Shown here piece after piece: positions 44,071 to 54,046 of a stretch of 64,000 nucleotides of DNA. This stretch comes from Acinetobacter junii CIP 64.5 (GTDB lineage Bacteria > Pseudomonadota > Gammaproteobacteria > Pseudomonadales > Moraxellaceae): the NCBI RefSeq assembly GCF_000368765.1, contig NZ_KB849654.1, forward strand, positions 27,535 through 91,534, in the 5' to 3' direction. The translations under genes and the position numbers were made by a program. Numbering within the stretch: the stretch's first letter is position 1; each line of letters opens with the position of its first letter. Below the pieces are notes generated by a model that did no database searches, was not told the DNA's origin, and was given only the letters and a program-made list of their open reading frames with translations.

Positions 44071-45976
44071 GTTGATTCACTCCCTTATCATTTGCATGGG
44101 GTTGGGCAACGATACTTTTTGAATCAACATCATTGCTATCTACATTTGCCACAATGAGTTTGTTCATCATTCCAGCTGCCATGTGATATAACAAATGGCA
44201 GTGGATAGCCCATTCACCTAATTCATCAGCAGTAAGTAAAGTTGTAACTGTTTTCCCTGGTGGCACAATGATCGTGTGTTTATTTGGCATATTACTTGGA
44301 TCTTGACCATTTTCAAGCTGCATAAACATACCGTGCAAGTGCATTGGGTGAGCCATCATACTGTCATTCACAAATTTCAAGCGTATACGTTCCCCATATT
44401 TCACTTTGAATGGTTCTGTTTCATTAAACTTCTTACCATTAATTGTCCAAATGTAGCGCTCCATATTCCCACCAAGACGGATTTCCATTTCACGTTCAGG
44501 GGCACGAGTATCTGGTTGAGGGTTTAAAGATTGTAAATCACTATACTGGAGTGCTTTTTGACCAACGGGTGTTGAAGCATTTGCCCATCCAAATACGGTA
44601 TTATCATTCTTGTCTGAAGCCGACTTAACAGTAGCGCTATTCATCGGCATATCGTGATTCATACCTTTCATAGAAGACATATCGTGATTCATGCTTTTCA
44701 TAGAAGACATATCGTGATTCATGCCTTTCATAGAAGACATATCATGATTCATATCTTTCATTGAAGACATATCATGATCCATACCTTTCATAGAAGACAT
44801 ATCGTGATTCATGCCTTTCATAGAAGACATATCATGATCCATACCTTTCATAGAAGACATATCATGATTCATACCTTGCATTGAAGACATGTCATGATCC
44901 ATCCCCATATCTTCCATAGTCAATAAAGAGCGAGGACGAGGTTTAGGCATCTCAATTTGTTTTACAGGTAAGGTATTTTCATCATGTAAGGTTCCAACCG
45001 AAAAACCAGTACGATCAATAGATTCAGCTTCAATTTGGTAATGTGCTTGTTTTGGTTCCACAATGACATCATAAGTTTCAGCAGTACCAATACGGAACTC
45101 ATCTACAGGAACGGGCTTTACAGGTTGACCATCAGCACTGACTACAGTCATTTTTAGGTTTGGAATGCGTACATCAAAGAATGACATAGCGGAAGCATTA
45201 ATAAAACGAAGGCGAACTTTTTCACCAGCTTTGAAGTTACCCGTCCAATTTTGCTGAGGTGTCTTGCCATTCATTAAAAATGTATAACCAGTCACATCGG
45301 ACATATCTGTTTTCAGCATTCGCATCTGATTCCACATAGAACGGTCTTGCCAAGTCGCTTTTAGCCCATCACGTTTAACTTGTTTTAATACATCGAATAC
45401 TGTTTCGCGGCGGTTCTGATAGTAGTCTGCTTCTTTTTTAAGATTTTTCATAATTTGATCACTTGTCGAATTATGAAAATCAGAAAGCAAAACAACGTAA
45501 TCTTTATCGGTTTTTTCAGCAGCTGTTAGTGGAGTTTTATCTTTAGGATAAATAACAAAAGCACCATATAAACCGTCTTGTTCTTGTCCTTTACTATGTG
45601 AATGATACCAATAAGTACCATTTTGGCGGACTTTAAACTTATATTCATAAGTTTTATTAGGGGCAATGCCATTAAATTTGTTAAATCCAGGTACACCATC
45701 CATAATTCCAGGTAATAATAAGCCATGCCAATGGATTGAAGAGTCCTGATTTTTTAACTTATTGTGAACACGGATAACGGCCTCATCACCTTCTTCAAAT
45801 TCAAGAAGTGGTGCAACGAATTTACCATTTACAGTAATTCTCTCAACTGGTTTTCCTGTGATATTTACAGTTTGTTCAGCGATTGTTAAATCATATTCTT
45901 TAACTGCCGCCATTACCCAAGTTGATGAAAATAAACCAACTCCTATTAAAAGGACATGACTTAATTTTTTAGACAT
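44057..45976 (-). CDS. copA: Multicopper oxidase CopA (periplasmic Cu oxidase)
   Basis: 639 residues. The signal peptide ends VMAAV. Unlike many CopA proteins it has no twin arginine (MSKKLSHVLLIGVG). Copper-binding motifs are SSIHWHGLLLPG, GTYWYHSHSKGQEQDGLYG, MAHPMHLHGMFMQ and WAIHCHLLYHMAAGMM, a complete set of T1, T2 and T3 ligands. Residues about 357-446 hold nine or so copies of a 10-residue M(N/D)HDMSSMKG unit that should bind many Cu(I) ions. It is encoded in an operon with copB and the small Met-rich protein, under a CopR box. It probably oxidises Cu(I) in the periplasm. Confidence 0.95.
   Translation of the reverse strand: MSKKLSHVLLIGVGLFSSTWVMAAVKEYDLTIAEQTVNITGKPVERITVNGKFVAPLLEFEEGDEAVIRVHNKLKNQDSSIHWHGLLLPGIMDGVPGFNKFNGIAPNKTYEYKFKVRQNGTYWYHSHSKGQEQDGLYGAFVIYPKDKTPLTAAEKTDKDYVVLLSDFHNSTSDQIMKNLKKEADYYQNRRETVFDVLKQVKRDGLKATWQDRSMWNQMRMLKTDMSDVTGYTFLMNGKTPQQNWTGNFKAGEKVRLRFINASAMSFFDVRIPNLKMTVVSADGQPVKPVPVDEFRIGTAETYDVIVEPKQAHYQIEAESIDRTGFSVGTLHDENTLPVKQIEMPKPRPRSLLTMEDMGMDHDMSSMQGMNHDMSSMKGMDHDMSSMKGMNHDMSSMKGMDHDMSSMKDMNHDMSSMKGMNHDMSSMKSMNHDMSSMKGMNHDMPMNSATVKSASDKNDNTVFGWANASTPVGQKALQYSDLQSLNPQPDTRAPEREMEIRLGGNMERYIWTINGKKFNETEPFKVKYGERIRLKFVNDSMMAHPMHLHGMFMQLENGQDPSNMPNKHTIIVPPGKTVTTLLTADELGEWAIHCHLLYHMAAGMMNKLIVANVDSNDVDSKSIVAQPHANDKGVNQHANH
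44649..44910 (-). repeat. Tandem 30-bp repeats encoding the Met-rich copper domain of CopA
   Basis: About nine near-identical 30-base units, each coding for M(N/D)HDMSSM(K/Q/S)(G/D/S). Copy number in such an array can change by slippage, which would tune the copper-binding capacity. The repeats are coding, not a CRISPR: there are no unique spacers. Confidence 0.9.
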
Positions 45977-46064
45977 TTATTTCACCTATCTAATATAAAG
46001 ATGGGGAGCTCAAGCAAACCAATTATTCGCTTTAATCTCCCCAATCTTTCATTTATCGTATTTG

Positions 46065-46415
46065 TTATTTATTTGATGTATTTGACATGTTCATCTTTGA
46101 GTGGTCCATGTTCATCATATTTGAATGATCCATATTACCCATTTTAGACTGATCCATATTCATCATCTTAGAGTGATCCATCTGAGACATATCAGCCATA
46201 TTGCCATGCTCATGCTGACTATGATCCTGTTGGGTTTTCTCATCATTCTTCATATTACAAGGTTTTTGGCATTTCTCTGACATTTTTGAGTCCGCTTTAG
46301 TTTCAGTGACTACAGTGGTTCCCTGTTTAGCATCGGCTGCCCAAGACTGAGTTCCTGCAATTAAAGTTCCAATACACATAAGTGTAGTTAAGCTACGACG
46401 GAATAGAGTTTTCAT
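46065..46415 (-). CDS. Exported Met/His-rich copper-binding protein
   Basis: 116 residues. A signal peptide (cleaved after SWAA) and a middle part with CQKPCNM are followed by a tail of MxxMDHSKM-type repeats (MSQMDHSKMMNMDQSKM). The start at ATG 46415 has a GGAG site ahead, since the longer frame begins with TTG. It is the first gene of the cop operon, 88 bases before copA and just after a CopR box. The composition indicates a periplasmic Cu(I) sponge or chaperone that may pass copper to CopA. It is similar in layout to small copper proteins in other Acinetobacter cop loci. Confidence 0.8.
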   Translation of the reverse strand: MKTLFRRSLTTLMCIGTLIAGTQSWAADAKQGTTVVTETKADSKMSEKCQKPCNMKNDEKTQQDHSQHEHGNMADMSQMDHSKMMNMDQSKMGNMDHSNMMNMDHSKMNMSNTSNK

Positions 46416-46482
46416 GTTTTGCTCCAAAAATTAACTTTATACAAATACCTTAAAGGCTACCACCAAACATCTATATGACATG

Positions 46483-46501
46483 AAAATGACATTTTTGTAA
46501 T
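46483..46501. promoter_or_regulatory. CopR/CusR-type copper box
   Basis: AAAATGACATTTTTGTAAT fits the CusR-type pattern AATGACA-N4-TGTMATT. It lies between the divergent cop operon and copRS. The same box occurs at 51165-51186 between the copper ATPase and copC, and nowhere else was noticed. Confidence 0.7.
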
Positions 46502-46565
46502 CTACAAAGAATCACGTATTTATAACGTTATTATATTCTTAATGAGTGATATTGGATTTTTATCA

Positions 46566-47249
46566 ATGAGAATCTTACTAGTTGAAGATGAACAAAAAAC
46601 TGGTGACTACCTTAAACAAGGTCTATCTGAAGCTGGGTATATTACGGATTGGGTCACAGATGGATTATCAGGTAAACATCAAGCACTTTCCGAAGAATAT
46701 GACCTCATCATTTTGGACGTTATGTTACCAAAATTAGATGGCTGGAATATCATTTATGATATTCGCAAAAGCGGAAAGACAATGCCTATTCTATTTCTTT
46801 CAGCGCGTGATCAAATTGAAGATCGAGTTAAGGGATTAGATTTGGGAGCTGATGACTACCTCGTAAAACCTTTTGCTTTTGCTGAGTTATTAGCACGCAT
46901 TAAAAGCTTACTCCGACGGGGACAACAAAAAGAAGATAGTAACCTTATTACAATTGCTGATCTTGAACTTGATCTTCGTAAACGCCGCGTCACTCGCGCT
47001 GGGCAACGTATTGACTTAACAGCTAAAGAATTCGCGCTGATGGAATTATTTATGCGTAGACGTGGTGAAATTTTACCTCGCGCACTCATAGCTTCTCAAA
47101 TTTGGGATATGAATTTTGATAGTGATACCAACGTCGTAGAAGTCGCTATTAAACGTTTGAGAAGTAAAATTGACAGTAACTTTAGCCCTAAGCTAATCCA
47201 GAACATACGGGGAATGGGTTATGTTCTAGAGGTTGAAGATGACTCGTAA
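46566..47249 (+). CDS. copR: Copper response regulator CopR/CusR
   Basis: A 227-residue OmpR-family regulator. The receiver has [10 protein letters not shown], phospho-acceptor Asp51 ([13 protein letters not shown]) and [14 protein letters not shown]. The winged helix ends in [14 protein letters not shown]. The ATG at 46566 gives the standard CopR start. The frame reaches back to 46542, but that extension is unlike the family. It is divergent from the cop operon and overlaps the sensor gene by 11 bases. It is expected to bind the two copper boxes at 46483 and 51165 when copper is high. Confidence 0.93.
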   Translation: MRILLVEDEQKTGDYLKQGLSEAGYITDWVTDGLSGKHQALSEEYDLIILDVMLPKLDGWNIIYDIRKSGKTMPILFLSARDQIEDRVKGLDLGADDYLVKPFAFAELLARIKSLLRRGQQKEDSNLITIADLELDLRKRRVTRAGQRIDLTAKEFALMELFMRRRGEILPRALIASQIWDMNFDSDTNVVEVAIKRLRSKIDSNFSPKLIQNIRGMGYVLEVEDDS

Positions 47250-48615
47250 ATTGTTTAATGCAATCAGCTTTCGTATAGCTATTATTTTTTCTCTATCTAC
47301 CGTAATCATTCTAATGATTATGGGACTAGTTATTCATCAACTCGTAATGCATCATTTCGAAGCTCAAGACCGAACTCAATTAGAAGGTAAAATTCAACTT
47401 ATAGAGAATCTATTAGAACAGAATCCTTCTAATTCTCAAGAATTGAATTTATATTTAAAAGATGCCTTAGTTGGTCATCATGATCTAATTGTTCAAATTG
47501 AACGACCAACGGGTCAAATTATTTTTAGTTCAGCACCATCCACCATTCATACCCAAACACTCAATAAATCAAAACGAAAGCCTTGGGTTGAATGGAGCAT
47601 TCAAAATAAAACCTACCGTGGTTTAATTTATACAAAGTCTTTTAATCATCAAGACTCAATTATGTCAGCTCAAATTGTCGTTGGCATCGATACTTCTGAG
47701 CATCTACATTTCTTAAATGACTTTAGACGTCAACTTCTATACATTGGATTTGTGGGTACAATTTGTTTAATGTTCTTAGGGTGGTTCGCAGCATGGCGAG
47801 GGTTACGCCCAGTTCAAAAAATGGCAAAAGTGGCAGAAGGTATATCTGCTCAACATCTTTCTGAACGCTTAGAAGTCGAAAACACGCCAACAGAGCTTAG
47901 ATCCTTAGCCATAGCTTTTAACGATATGTTAGATAGACTGGAATCTGCTGTAGAGAAATTATCAGACTTCTCATCTGATCTTGCTCATGAAATTCGCACA
48001 CCTATTAATAATTTGATGACTCAAACCCAAGTATGTTTATCCCGTAGTAGAGATATCAATACTTATCAGGAAGTTCTCTTTTCTAACTTAGAAGAGTTTG
48101 AACGTTTAGCTCGGATGGTTTCAGATATGTTATTCCTTGCCAAAGCCGAACACGGTTTGCATTTACCAAACTTACAAAGAATTGATTTGGTCAAAGAAAT
48201 TTCAGCTTTATTTGACTTTTATGATGCTATTGCTTCTGAAAAGAAAATGACTTTAGAACAAACTGGTCTAGGTTATGTAAATGGCGATCCTTCAATGTTA
48301 CGTCGAGCACTCAGTAATCTATTATCAAATGCGATCAAATATGGAAAAACAGATTCAGTGATCAAAATCAATTGCCAACAAAGCTTTGATAAAACTGTTT
48401 TTACAATTGAGAATGAAAGCTCACCTTTATCATCAGACCAGCTAAATCGATTATTTGACCGTTTTTATAGAACAGATGCTTCCAGACAGCGAGTTGAGGA
48501 AGGTACTGGCTTAGGGCTAGCAATTACCAAATCCATTCTTGATGTACATGGCGCAACAATTAGAGCAGACTATCATAATGGCCGCATAACTTTTAAAATT
48601 ATTTTTAAAAATTAA
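47239..48615 (+). CDS. copS: Copper-sensing histidine kinase CopS/CusS
   Basis: 458 residues of the heavy-metal sensor kinase family. TM1 is near 11-34, a periplasmic loop covers about 36-166, TM2 is near 167-186, and a HAMP domain follows. The H-box has His250 ([14 protein letters not shown]), with N-box [12 protein letters not shown], a G1-like NESSPL and G2 [13 protein letters not shown]. The ATG at 47239 follows an AGAGG site inside the copR end, so the two are coupled. It pairs with copR and detects periplasmic copper. A hairpin terminator separates it from the convergent ATPase gene. Confidence 0.92.
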   Translation: MTRKLFNAISFRIAIIFSLSTVIILMIMGLVIHQLVMHHFEAQDRTQLEGKIQLIENLLEQNPSNSQELNLYLKDALVGHHDLIVQIERPTGQIIFSSAPSTIHTQTLNKSKRKPWVEWSIQNKTYRGLIYTKSFNHQDSIMSAQIVVGIDTSEHLHFLNDFRRQLLYIGFVGTICLMFLGWFAAWRGLRPVQKMAKVAEGISAQHLSERLEVENTPTELRSLAIAFNDMLDRLESAVEKLSDFSSDLAHEIRTPINNLMTQTQVCLSRSRDINTYQEVLFSNLEEFERLARMVSDMLFLAKAEHGLHLPNLQRIDLVKEISALFDFYDAIASEKKMTLEQTGLGYVNGDPSMLRRALSNLLSNAIKYGKTDSVIKINCQQSFDKTVFTIENESSPLSSDQLNRLFDRFYRTDASRQRVEEGTGLGLAITKSILDVHGATIRADYHNGRITFKIIFKN

Positions 48616-48640
48616 TCACTTATATAAAAATAAACAACTA

Positions 48641-48682
48641 CTGACTACTCATCTTTAATAGTTAAAAATAATGAGTAGTCAG
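48641..48682. terminator. Terminator between copS and the copper ATPase
   Basis: CTGACTACTCAT (48641-48652) pairs with ATGAGTAGTCAG (48671-48682) over 12 perfect pairs with an 18-nt loop. It is placed between two convergent genes. Confidence 0.65.
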
Positions 48683-48688
48683 AAAAAC

Positions 48689-51034
48689 TTAGTTTTGGCT
48701 ACGTAGTCGTAAAGCATTACCAATTACCGATGCTGAGCTTAGGCTCATTGCTAATGCTGCGATCATAGGCGAGAGTAACCAGCCAGTAAATGGATACAGT
48801 ACACCAGCAGCCAAAGGGATACCTAATCCATTATAGAGGAAAGCAAACATCAAGTTTTGTTTCATATTTTTAACAGTTGCTTCTGATAATGAACGAGCAA
48901 TCTCTATACCGCGTAAATCACCTTTTACCAAAGTAACTTGTGCACTATTCATTGCTACATCTGTTCCTGTACCCATTGCAATTCCGATATCAGCCTGAGC
49001 TAAAGCTGGGGCATCATTGATCCCATCACCAGCCATCGCAACCACTCTTCCTTCTTTTTGCAATTTCTTAACCAATTCTAATTTATCTGCGGGTTTAACC
49101 TCACCATAAACCTCATCAATACCTAATCTAGCGCCAACAGACTTAGCTGTTGTTAATCCATCACCAGTAGCCATTACGATTCTTAGACCGGAATCTTTTA
49201 ATGAAAGAACAGCCTCAGGTGTACTTGCTTTGATTGGATCTGAAACAGCTATTAACCCTATCAGTTTTCCATCCACAGCTAAATGCATGACACTTGCACC
49301 TTCGGCTCTTAACTTTTCAGCTTCGGGAACAAATGCTTTAACTGATATTCCCAGCTGTTCCATTAATGCTGTATTACCAAGAGATAATTGTTGTCCATTT
49401 AACTCTCCTTTAACACCAATCCCAGAGCCAGATTCAAAAGATGTTGGTCTAGACAGTACAAGATCTCTTTCACGGGCAGCACGTACGATTGCATCAGCTA
49501 AAGGGTGTTCACTCCCCTGATCCAGACTAGCTGCTAACCGAAGTACCTCATTTTCTTCATAGCCCGAAAGAGCGATAACCTTATCGAATGAGGGTTGGCC
49601 TTCAGTTAAAGTACCTGTCTTATCAATAATTAAAGTATCAATCTTACGTAAATTTTCTATTGCAGCTGCATCACGAAAAAGTACACCATTCGATGCACCA
49701 CGACCTGTTGCCACCATAATTGACATAGGTGTCGCTAAGCCTAAAGCACATGGGCAAGCAATAATTAACACTGCGACAGCATTAATTAACCCGTAAACCC
49801 AACTAGGCTCTGGGCCAAATACCCCCCAACCAAAAAATGTAAGCACAGAAATAGCAATAACTACCATAACAAACCAACCTGCAACATGATCTGCCATTCT
49901 TTGCATCGGCGCTTTAGAACGTTGAGCTTGCGATACCATTTGTACGATCTGAGACAGTACCGTTGAAGATCCAACCTTTTCTGAACGCATTACTAATGAA
50001 CCATTCATATTTATTGTTGCACCTATTACTTGATCGCCTTCACGTTTTGTAACGGGAACAGGTTCTCCTGTTAACATTGATTCATCAATAGAACTTGACC
50101 CTTCAGTAACAACTCCATCAACAGGGACCTTTTCACCTGGTCGTACTCGGAGCAAATCTCCAACATGTACATGGGAAAGAGGAATATCTTCTTCTTTACC
50201 ATCTTCATTTATTTTTCTTGCAGTCTTAGGTGCTAGCCCAAGTAAAGATTTAATTGCTGCCGAGGTCTGTGATCGAGCTTTCAACTCAAGAACTTGGCCT
50301 AATAAGGTCAGCGAAATAATGGCTGCTGTGGCTTCGAAATATACAGCGACACGTCCCATAGAAACAAAAGAGTCTGGAAATACTTGTGGAGCCAAAGTTC
50401 CAATGAGGCTGTATATAAATGCGGCACCAGTACCAATTCCAATTAAGGTCCACATATTCGGACTACGATTTAAAACTGATTGCCAACATCTAACAAAAAA
50501 TGGCCACCCTGCCCAAAAAAAGATAGGTAATGTAAGAATGAGTTCAATCCAACTCTGTATCTTCATATCAAATAAATTCAGCTGATGCCCAAACATGGCT
50601 AAAAATACAACGATAAGAGTTAAAGGTAAGGTATACCAAAATCGTCTTTTAAAATCTTTTAGTTCAGGGTTTTCGTCAGCTTCATCCAGATTTGGAAGTA
50701 AAGGCTCTAAAGTCATACCACATTTAGGACAATTCCCAGGGTGATTTTGTTGAATTTCGGGATGCATCGGACAAGTGTAAATAGTAGAAGTATTCACATT
50801 TATCGGCTGATCAACCACAATTGAATTTATCCCAATCTCTTTTGGATTAGTCGCTTTTGCTAGTTTATTAATATAAAAAGCAGGATCATTCTTAAACTTT
50901 AACCAGCAATTTTCACTGCAAAAATAGAAAGTTTTACTGTCAACTTTTTCATAAAATTGAGATGTTTCTTTTACTGCCATGCCACAGACAGGATCAGTAA
51001 GTGTATTTTTATCTTCGTGATGATGATGGTCCAT
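48689..51034 (-). CDS. copA: Cu(I)-exporting P1B-type ATPase
   Basis: 781 residues. The His-rich start (MDHHHHED) leads into a YHS-type domain ([21 protein letters not shown]). A heavy-metal-binding domain ([20 protein letters not shown]) replaces classical HMA domains. The core has TGEPVPV, the CPC metal site ([12 protein letters not shown]), DKTGTLTEG with the phosphorylated Asp, the [12 protein letters not shown] motif and [13 protein letters not shown]. Eight membrane helices are expected. It exports Cu(I) from the cytoplasm. An AAGGAGG site precedes the ATG, and a copper box sits about 130 bases upstream, shared with the divergent copC-copD. The same symbol is used for the unrelated oxidase at 44057-45976, following common practice. 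Confidence 0.94.
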   Translation of the reverse strand: MDHHHHEDKNTLTDPVCGMAVKETSQFYEKVDSKTFYFCSENCWLKFKNDPAFYINKLAKATNPKEIGINSIVVDQPINVNTSTIYTCPMHPEIQQNHPGNCPKCGMTLEPLLPNLDEADENPELKDFKRRFWYTLPLTLIVVFLAMFGHQLNLFDMKIQSWIELILTLPIFFWAGWPFFVRCWQSVLNRSPNMWTLIGIGTGAAFIYSLIGTLAPQVFPDSFVSMGRVAVYFEATAAIISLTLLGQVLELKARSQTSAAIKSLLGLAPKTARKINEDGKEEDIPLSHVHVGDLLRVRPGEKVPVDGVVTEGSSSIDESMLTGEPVPVTKREGDQVIGATINMNGSLVMRSEKVGSSTVLSQIVQMVSQAQRSKAPMQRMADHVAGWFVMVVIAISVLTFFGWGVFGPEPSWVYGLINAVAVLIIACPCALGLATPMSIMVATGRGASNGVLFRDAAAIENLRKIDTLIIDKTGTLTEGQPSFDKVIALSGYEENEVLRLAASLDQGSEHPLADAIVRAARERDLVLSRPTSFESGSGIGVKGELNGQQLSLGNTALMEQLGISVKAFVPEAEKLRAEGASVMHLAVDGKLIGLIAVSDPIKASTPEAVLSLKDSGLRIVMATGDGLTTAKSVGARLGIDEVYGEVKPADKLELVKKLQKEGRVVAMAGDGINDAPALAQADIGIAMGTGTDVAMNSAQVTLVKGDLRGIEIARSLSEATVKNMKQNLMFAFLYNGLGIPLAAGVLYPFTGWLLSPMIAALAMSLSSASVIGNALRLRSQN

Positions 51035-51164
51035 ACAACCTCCTTCATATTTAATTTTAAAAGTAATAAATTGATTAAAACGTAAATAATTTCCTATTAC
51101 TTGATCATTAGATAAGCGAAATTTTCTTTATAGTCAGTGTAGCACTTGTGACTTTTCAATTTTT

Positions 51165-51186
51165 AAAATGACAAAAATGTAATTTT
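51165..51186. promoter_or_regulatory. Second CopR/CusR-type copper box
   Basis: AAAATGACAAAAATGTAATTTT matches the box at 46483-46501 (AATGACA-N4-TGTAAT). It lies between the divergent copper ATPase and copCD genes, so one box could serve both. Confidence 0.72.
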
Positions 51187-51311
51187 GAAGTCATCGGAGT
51201 GTTTCTATCTTTCTTTGATAATAGGATTACAAAGTTGGTGACCAAGCTATCAATCAATGAATTTCATTCGGTCATTACTGGGCCCAAGATTAATTTAAAG
51301 AGGATGAAGAA

Positions 51312-51692
51312 ATGAAAATTTTTCAAAATAAAATGTCTACTCTACGTAACGTACTCGTAGGCACGACTATGGTTGTAGCTACTTCAAGTGCATTCGCACA
51401 TGTGAAACTTGAAAGTGCAACACCTGCTATTAATGCATCTGTAGCTAGCCAACCGAAAAATATAACTTTGAATTTTGGTGAAGAAGTTATGTTAATGAAC
51501 GTCAAGTTGCTTGATGCACAACGTAAGGACATTCCTTTAAATTATAAAATAACTCATGATATGAAAAAATCATTTGACGTCGCTGCACCTAAACTAAAAA
51601 AAGGAAAATATACAGTCGTGTGGACCACAATGGGAGCGGATGGCCACAACATGAATGGCGAATATAATTTCACCATTAAATCAGCAAAATAA
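51312..51692 (+). CDS. copC: Periplasmic copper-binding protein CopC
   Basis: 126 residues. The signal peptide ends SSAFA and leaves a mature His1 (HVKLESATPA), the N-terminal copper ligand of CopC. The beta-sandwich continues with LNFGEEVMLMNVKL, and the second copper-ligand region GADGHNMNGEYNF supplies further His and Asp residues. It follows an AGAGGATGAAG ribosome site. It is paired with copD, 66 bases downstream across a hairpin. CopC is thought to deliver copper to CopD. Confidence 0.93.
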   Translation: MKIFQNKMSTLRNVLVGTTMVVATSSAFAHVKLESATPAINASVASQPKNITLNFGEEVMLMNVKLLDAQRKDIPLNYKITHDMKKSFDVAAPKLKKGKYTVVWTTMGADGHNMNGEYNFTIKSAK

Positions 51693-51710
51693 AAATCAAG
51701 TGCTAATAAC

Positions 51711-51737
51711 AACATGCCAGCGAACTGCTGGCATGTT
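51711..51737 (+). other. Hairpin between copC and copD
   Basis: AACATGCCAGC, loop GAACT, GCTGGCATGTT: 11 perfect pairs, not followed by a T run. It may be a processing or stability element that sets the copC:copD ratio. The upstream in-frame ATG inside it is not a likely copD start. Confidence 0.55.
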
Positions 51738-51758
51738 GCTATTACGATGGAGAAAATT

Positions 51759-52640
51759 ATGATTCCTGAATCTTGGATATATGCATCATGGCTTGTTAAA
51801 GTCATTTTATATTTAGGTATTGCATTTGTTGTTGGTGGTACTTTCTCCTACTTCTTACTTGGACGTTATGTAGAAATAAAGGAAACTATTCTGAAATACA
51901 TAACTCTTGGCACAGCATTAGGACTAATTTCCAGTATTCTAGGATTCTTCCTTCTCATCGGAAGTTTTGCCAATACTGGACTATCTGGTATGTGGGATAC
52001 TAACTATATAAATCTAGTAATTTACACTCCAATTGGCCATACCCATATCATACGATCAGTGGGTTTTCTGCTTTTATTTTTATTTATGCTCGTGAAATTA
52101 AGCAGAAGAACTAATCAGTTTTCTAAAGTTGAAGGGTTAATCTTTACCATCTTACTCTTACCTATTGTTTTTAGTTTTTCCCAATTAGGTCATGTCACGA
52201 ATTTACCCTTATTCGCTCAAGCTTTATTATCAATACATGTACTTGTAATATCCTTATGGATGGGATCACTTTATCCTTTATGGAAAACAAGCAAAAAAAT
52301 TAATGGCTTACCACTCAAAGAACGTATGCATCTATTTGGGCAAATAGCGGCCTTTATTGTAGGAATACTCATCGCTTGTGGTCTTAGCATTACTTTATTA
52401 CTTTTTAAAGATTTTAATACTCTAATCAATACACCTTATGGGCATGGATTTATTATTAAAATTGTATTTGTCCTAAGTATTTTATTGTTAGCCGCTTTTA
52501 ACAAATGGTATTTCACACCTCGCTTACAAGACCCGAAATTTGCGAAACAATTGGGCTATGCCATTTTATTTGAAATGTCGTTAGGTCTATTAATTCTTTT
52601 AGCCACTGGTTATATCACCACCGTAGTCGGTATTGAGTAA
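51759..52640 (+). CDS. copD: Copper-resistance membrane protein CopD
   Basis: A 293-residue inner-membrane protein with eight or so hydrophobic helices. It has CopD-type motifs YTPIGHTHIIRSVG, SQLGHVTNLPLFAQ (His in membrane), HVLVISLWMGSLYPLW and the C-terminal FNKWYFTPRL. The ATG at 51759 follows GGAGAAAATT. The longer frame from 51714 would begin inside the hairpin. CopD is thought to take copper from CopC and move it across the inner membrane. It is cotranscribed with copC. Confidence 0.9.
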   Translation: MIPESWIYASWLVKVILYLGIAFVVGGTFSYFLLGRYVEIKETILKYITLGTALGLISSILGFFLLIGSFANTGLSGMWDTNYINLVIYTPIGHTHIIRSVGFLLLFLFMLVKLSRRTNQFSKVEGLIFTILLLPIVFSFSQLGHVTNLPLFAQALLSIHVLVISLWMGSLYPLWKTSKKINGLPLKERMHLFGQIAAFIVGILIACGLSITLLLFKDFNTLINTPYGHGFIIKIVFVLSILLLAAFNKWYFTPRLQDPKFAKQLGYAILFEMSLGLLILLATGYITTVVGIE

Positions 52641-52655
52641 AAAAAGGATCATGCT

Positions 52656-52769
52656 ATGACTTCAAGGATGAAGTACAATTTATTATTTCCCATTTTTGAA
52701 TCAATGCCTAATGAGCTGTTAATGAGAAGATTGCGATTTACTCTGGCTGATTTAAAGCGATCAAACTGA
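52656..52769 (+). CDS. Possible small protein downstream of copD
   Basis: A 37-codon frame (MTSRMKYNLLFPIFESMP ... LADLKRSN) with a GGA ribosome site, 15 bases after copD. There is no recognised family. The residue mix looks protein-like, but the frame is short, so this is only a candidate. Confidence 0.25.
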   Translation: MTSRMKYNLLFPIFESMPNELLMRRLRFTLADLKRSN

Positions 52770-52843
52770 CGTTCCCTCTTCTTCAGTAATATCCTGTAAA
52801 TGAGATAGAATAAATAATCAGCAAAATTCAGTAGGACGCATGG

Positions 52844-53197
52844 ATGAACTCAGCCAGTACAGCATCGGTTTTAGCAGAAGCCGTATTGAATACCGCGGAT
52901 TTACTCGGTCTTAGCCAAACCCAACTGGCTACTGTGATGGGTCTCGATCGCGCATCAATAAACACACTCGAATTCTCAGCTGTATTTGAACCCGCATCTG
53001 CACATGGTGAAACTGGATTATTACTGATTCGCCTTTATCAAAGCTTATCAACACTCACTGGCGATGATTCTGAATGGATTGATTATTTTATGAATGCATT
53101 CAATACCGCAACTGATGGTGTCCCCATTCAGCAAATTCAGAACAGAAAAGGCTTAGAGAAAGTCTTAACAGTAGTTGAAGCCCTAAACAATCATTAA
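52844..53197 (+). CDS. Xre/MbcA/ParS-type antitoxin (DUF2384)
   Basis: 117 residues. An N-terminal helix-turn-helix (LGLSQTQLATVMGLDRASIN) is followed by the toxin-binding C-terminal domain, with RLYQSLSTLTGDD, a W-rich helix (EWIDYFMNAFN) and GLEKVLTVVEAL at the end. Such antitoxins normally pair with a RES-domain toxin in the next gene. No such gene is found, and the next frame (53696) is unrelated. It could act as an orphan antitoxin or DNA-binding regulator within the island. Confidence 0.72.
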   Translation: MNSASTASVLAEAVLNTADLLGLSQTQLATVMGLDRASINTLEFSAVFEPASAHGETGLLLIRLYQSLSTLTGDDSEWIDYFMNAFNTATDGVPIQQIQNRKGLEKVLTVVEALNNH

Positions 53198-53695
53198 TTT
53201 ATTTAACTCATTCTTTTAGCGAATCAGCTTCAATTTGCTTGATTAGAAATTCTGATCATTATTTTCATCACTTCCGTTAAAAACACAGCAAAGATTAAAA
53301 TTTGTGCTCAACACATCGCCATAAACATGATTCACAATCAAATTCCTAGCCGTCAGAAATTTAAAATATCTCCAGCAGAATCAATGAATTATTTAATGTT
53401 AAGATATGTAAAAAGATCCAATCACAGCGTTGACAGCTCAAGCGATATCCAGTTAAGCTAACTCTACACAGCAAAATCTGTGTTCAGGCGTAGGAACCTG
53501 ATATTATCAGAGAGCGGTAAAATAAAAGTCGCTTAGCGGCTATTTTTTGCCTATTGTTTAGCAGTCATTATGGCGGCTTGACAGGACAGCTTTATGCTGG
53601 CCGTCCTCTCTGAACGGTATTTCCTACTCCTGTTGAGCTGCCACCATCACCGTAGGAAAGTGATGATGGTAAGTGTTTAAACTTATCAGAGAGAA
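53198..53695. other. Structured non-coding region, possible small RNA and leader
   Basis: 498 bases without a gene. A terminator-like hairpin, AGTCGC-TTA-GCGGCT followed by ATTTTTTG, lies at 53527-53548 and could end a small RNA starting near 53400-53450. Further right, a CCATCATC-type stem-loop (about 53643-53668) and GGACAGC/GCTGGCC lie in the leader of the next gene. TTATCAGAGAG occurs twice, near 53505 and near 53685; the second copy is the ribosome site. Confidence 0.45.
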
Positions 53696-54037
53696 ATGAC
53701 TATGAACGCAATTCTTCATGGTGCAAATACGTGCACACCTAAAAAACAAGCCTCGCAACTGATTGTTGAACTTGGCAAAACAATTTCAAATCCTCAACGT
53801 CAAACACTCGCCAATCTTTATATTGCTGTTGACACTGCAAACTCCTTACTCAAAGAACTTGAACAAGCACATCAAATCATTCGTCAATGCATGCATGAAA
53901 TGACTGATGAGCAAATTCTTGAAGTTGCAAAGCTCAATCAAAATAACAATCTCTCCTCTTTGTGGGCATTTCGTACACATCAACGTCACAAGATGATTGA
54001 ACGTGCACAGCGTGTATTGGGAATCCGTTCTATTTAG
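53696..54037 (+). CDS. Hypothetical island protein
   Basis: 113 residues, all-helical by appearance (QTLANLYIAVDTANSLLKELEQAHQIIRQC), with a basic C-terminal stretch (FRTHQRHKMIERAQRVLGIR). It has no signal peptide or membrane part. The ATG at 53696 follows a CAGAGAG site. It is convergent with the mob genes. The composition suggests nucleic-acid or protein binding. No family recognised. Confidence 0.6.
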   Translation: MTMNAILHGANTCTPKKQASQLIVELGKTISNPQRQTLANLYIAVDTANSLLKELEQAHQIIRQCMHEMTDEQILEVAKLNQNNNLSSLWAFRTHQRHKMIERAQRVLGIRSI

Positions 54038-54046
54038 GTCACTTAA

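Noticed and set aside
44649..44910. Regular 30-bp repeats that could be taken for a CRISPR array
   Set aside because: The repeats are contiguous, in frame and encode Met/His units of CopA. There are no unique spacers and no cas genes.
46542..46565. Upstream start for copR
   Set aside because: Adds eight residues before the invariant receiver start (MRILLVEDE). The ATG at 46566 fits the family.
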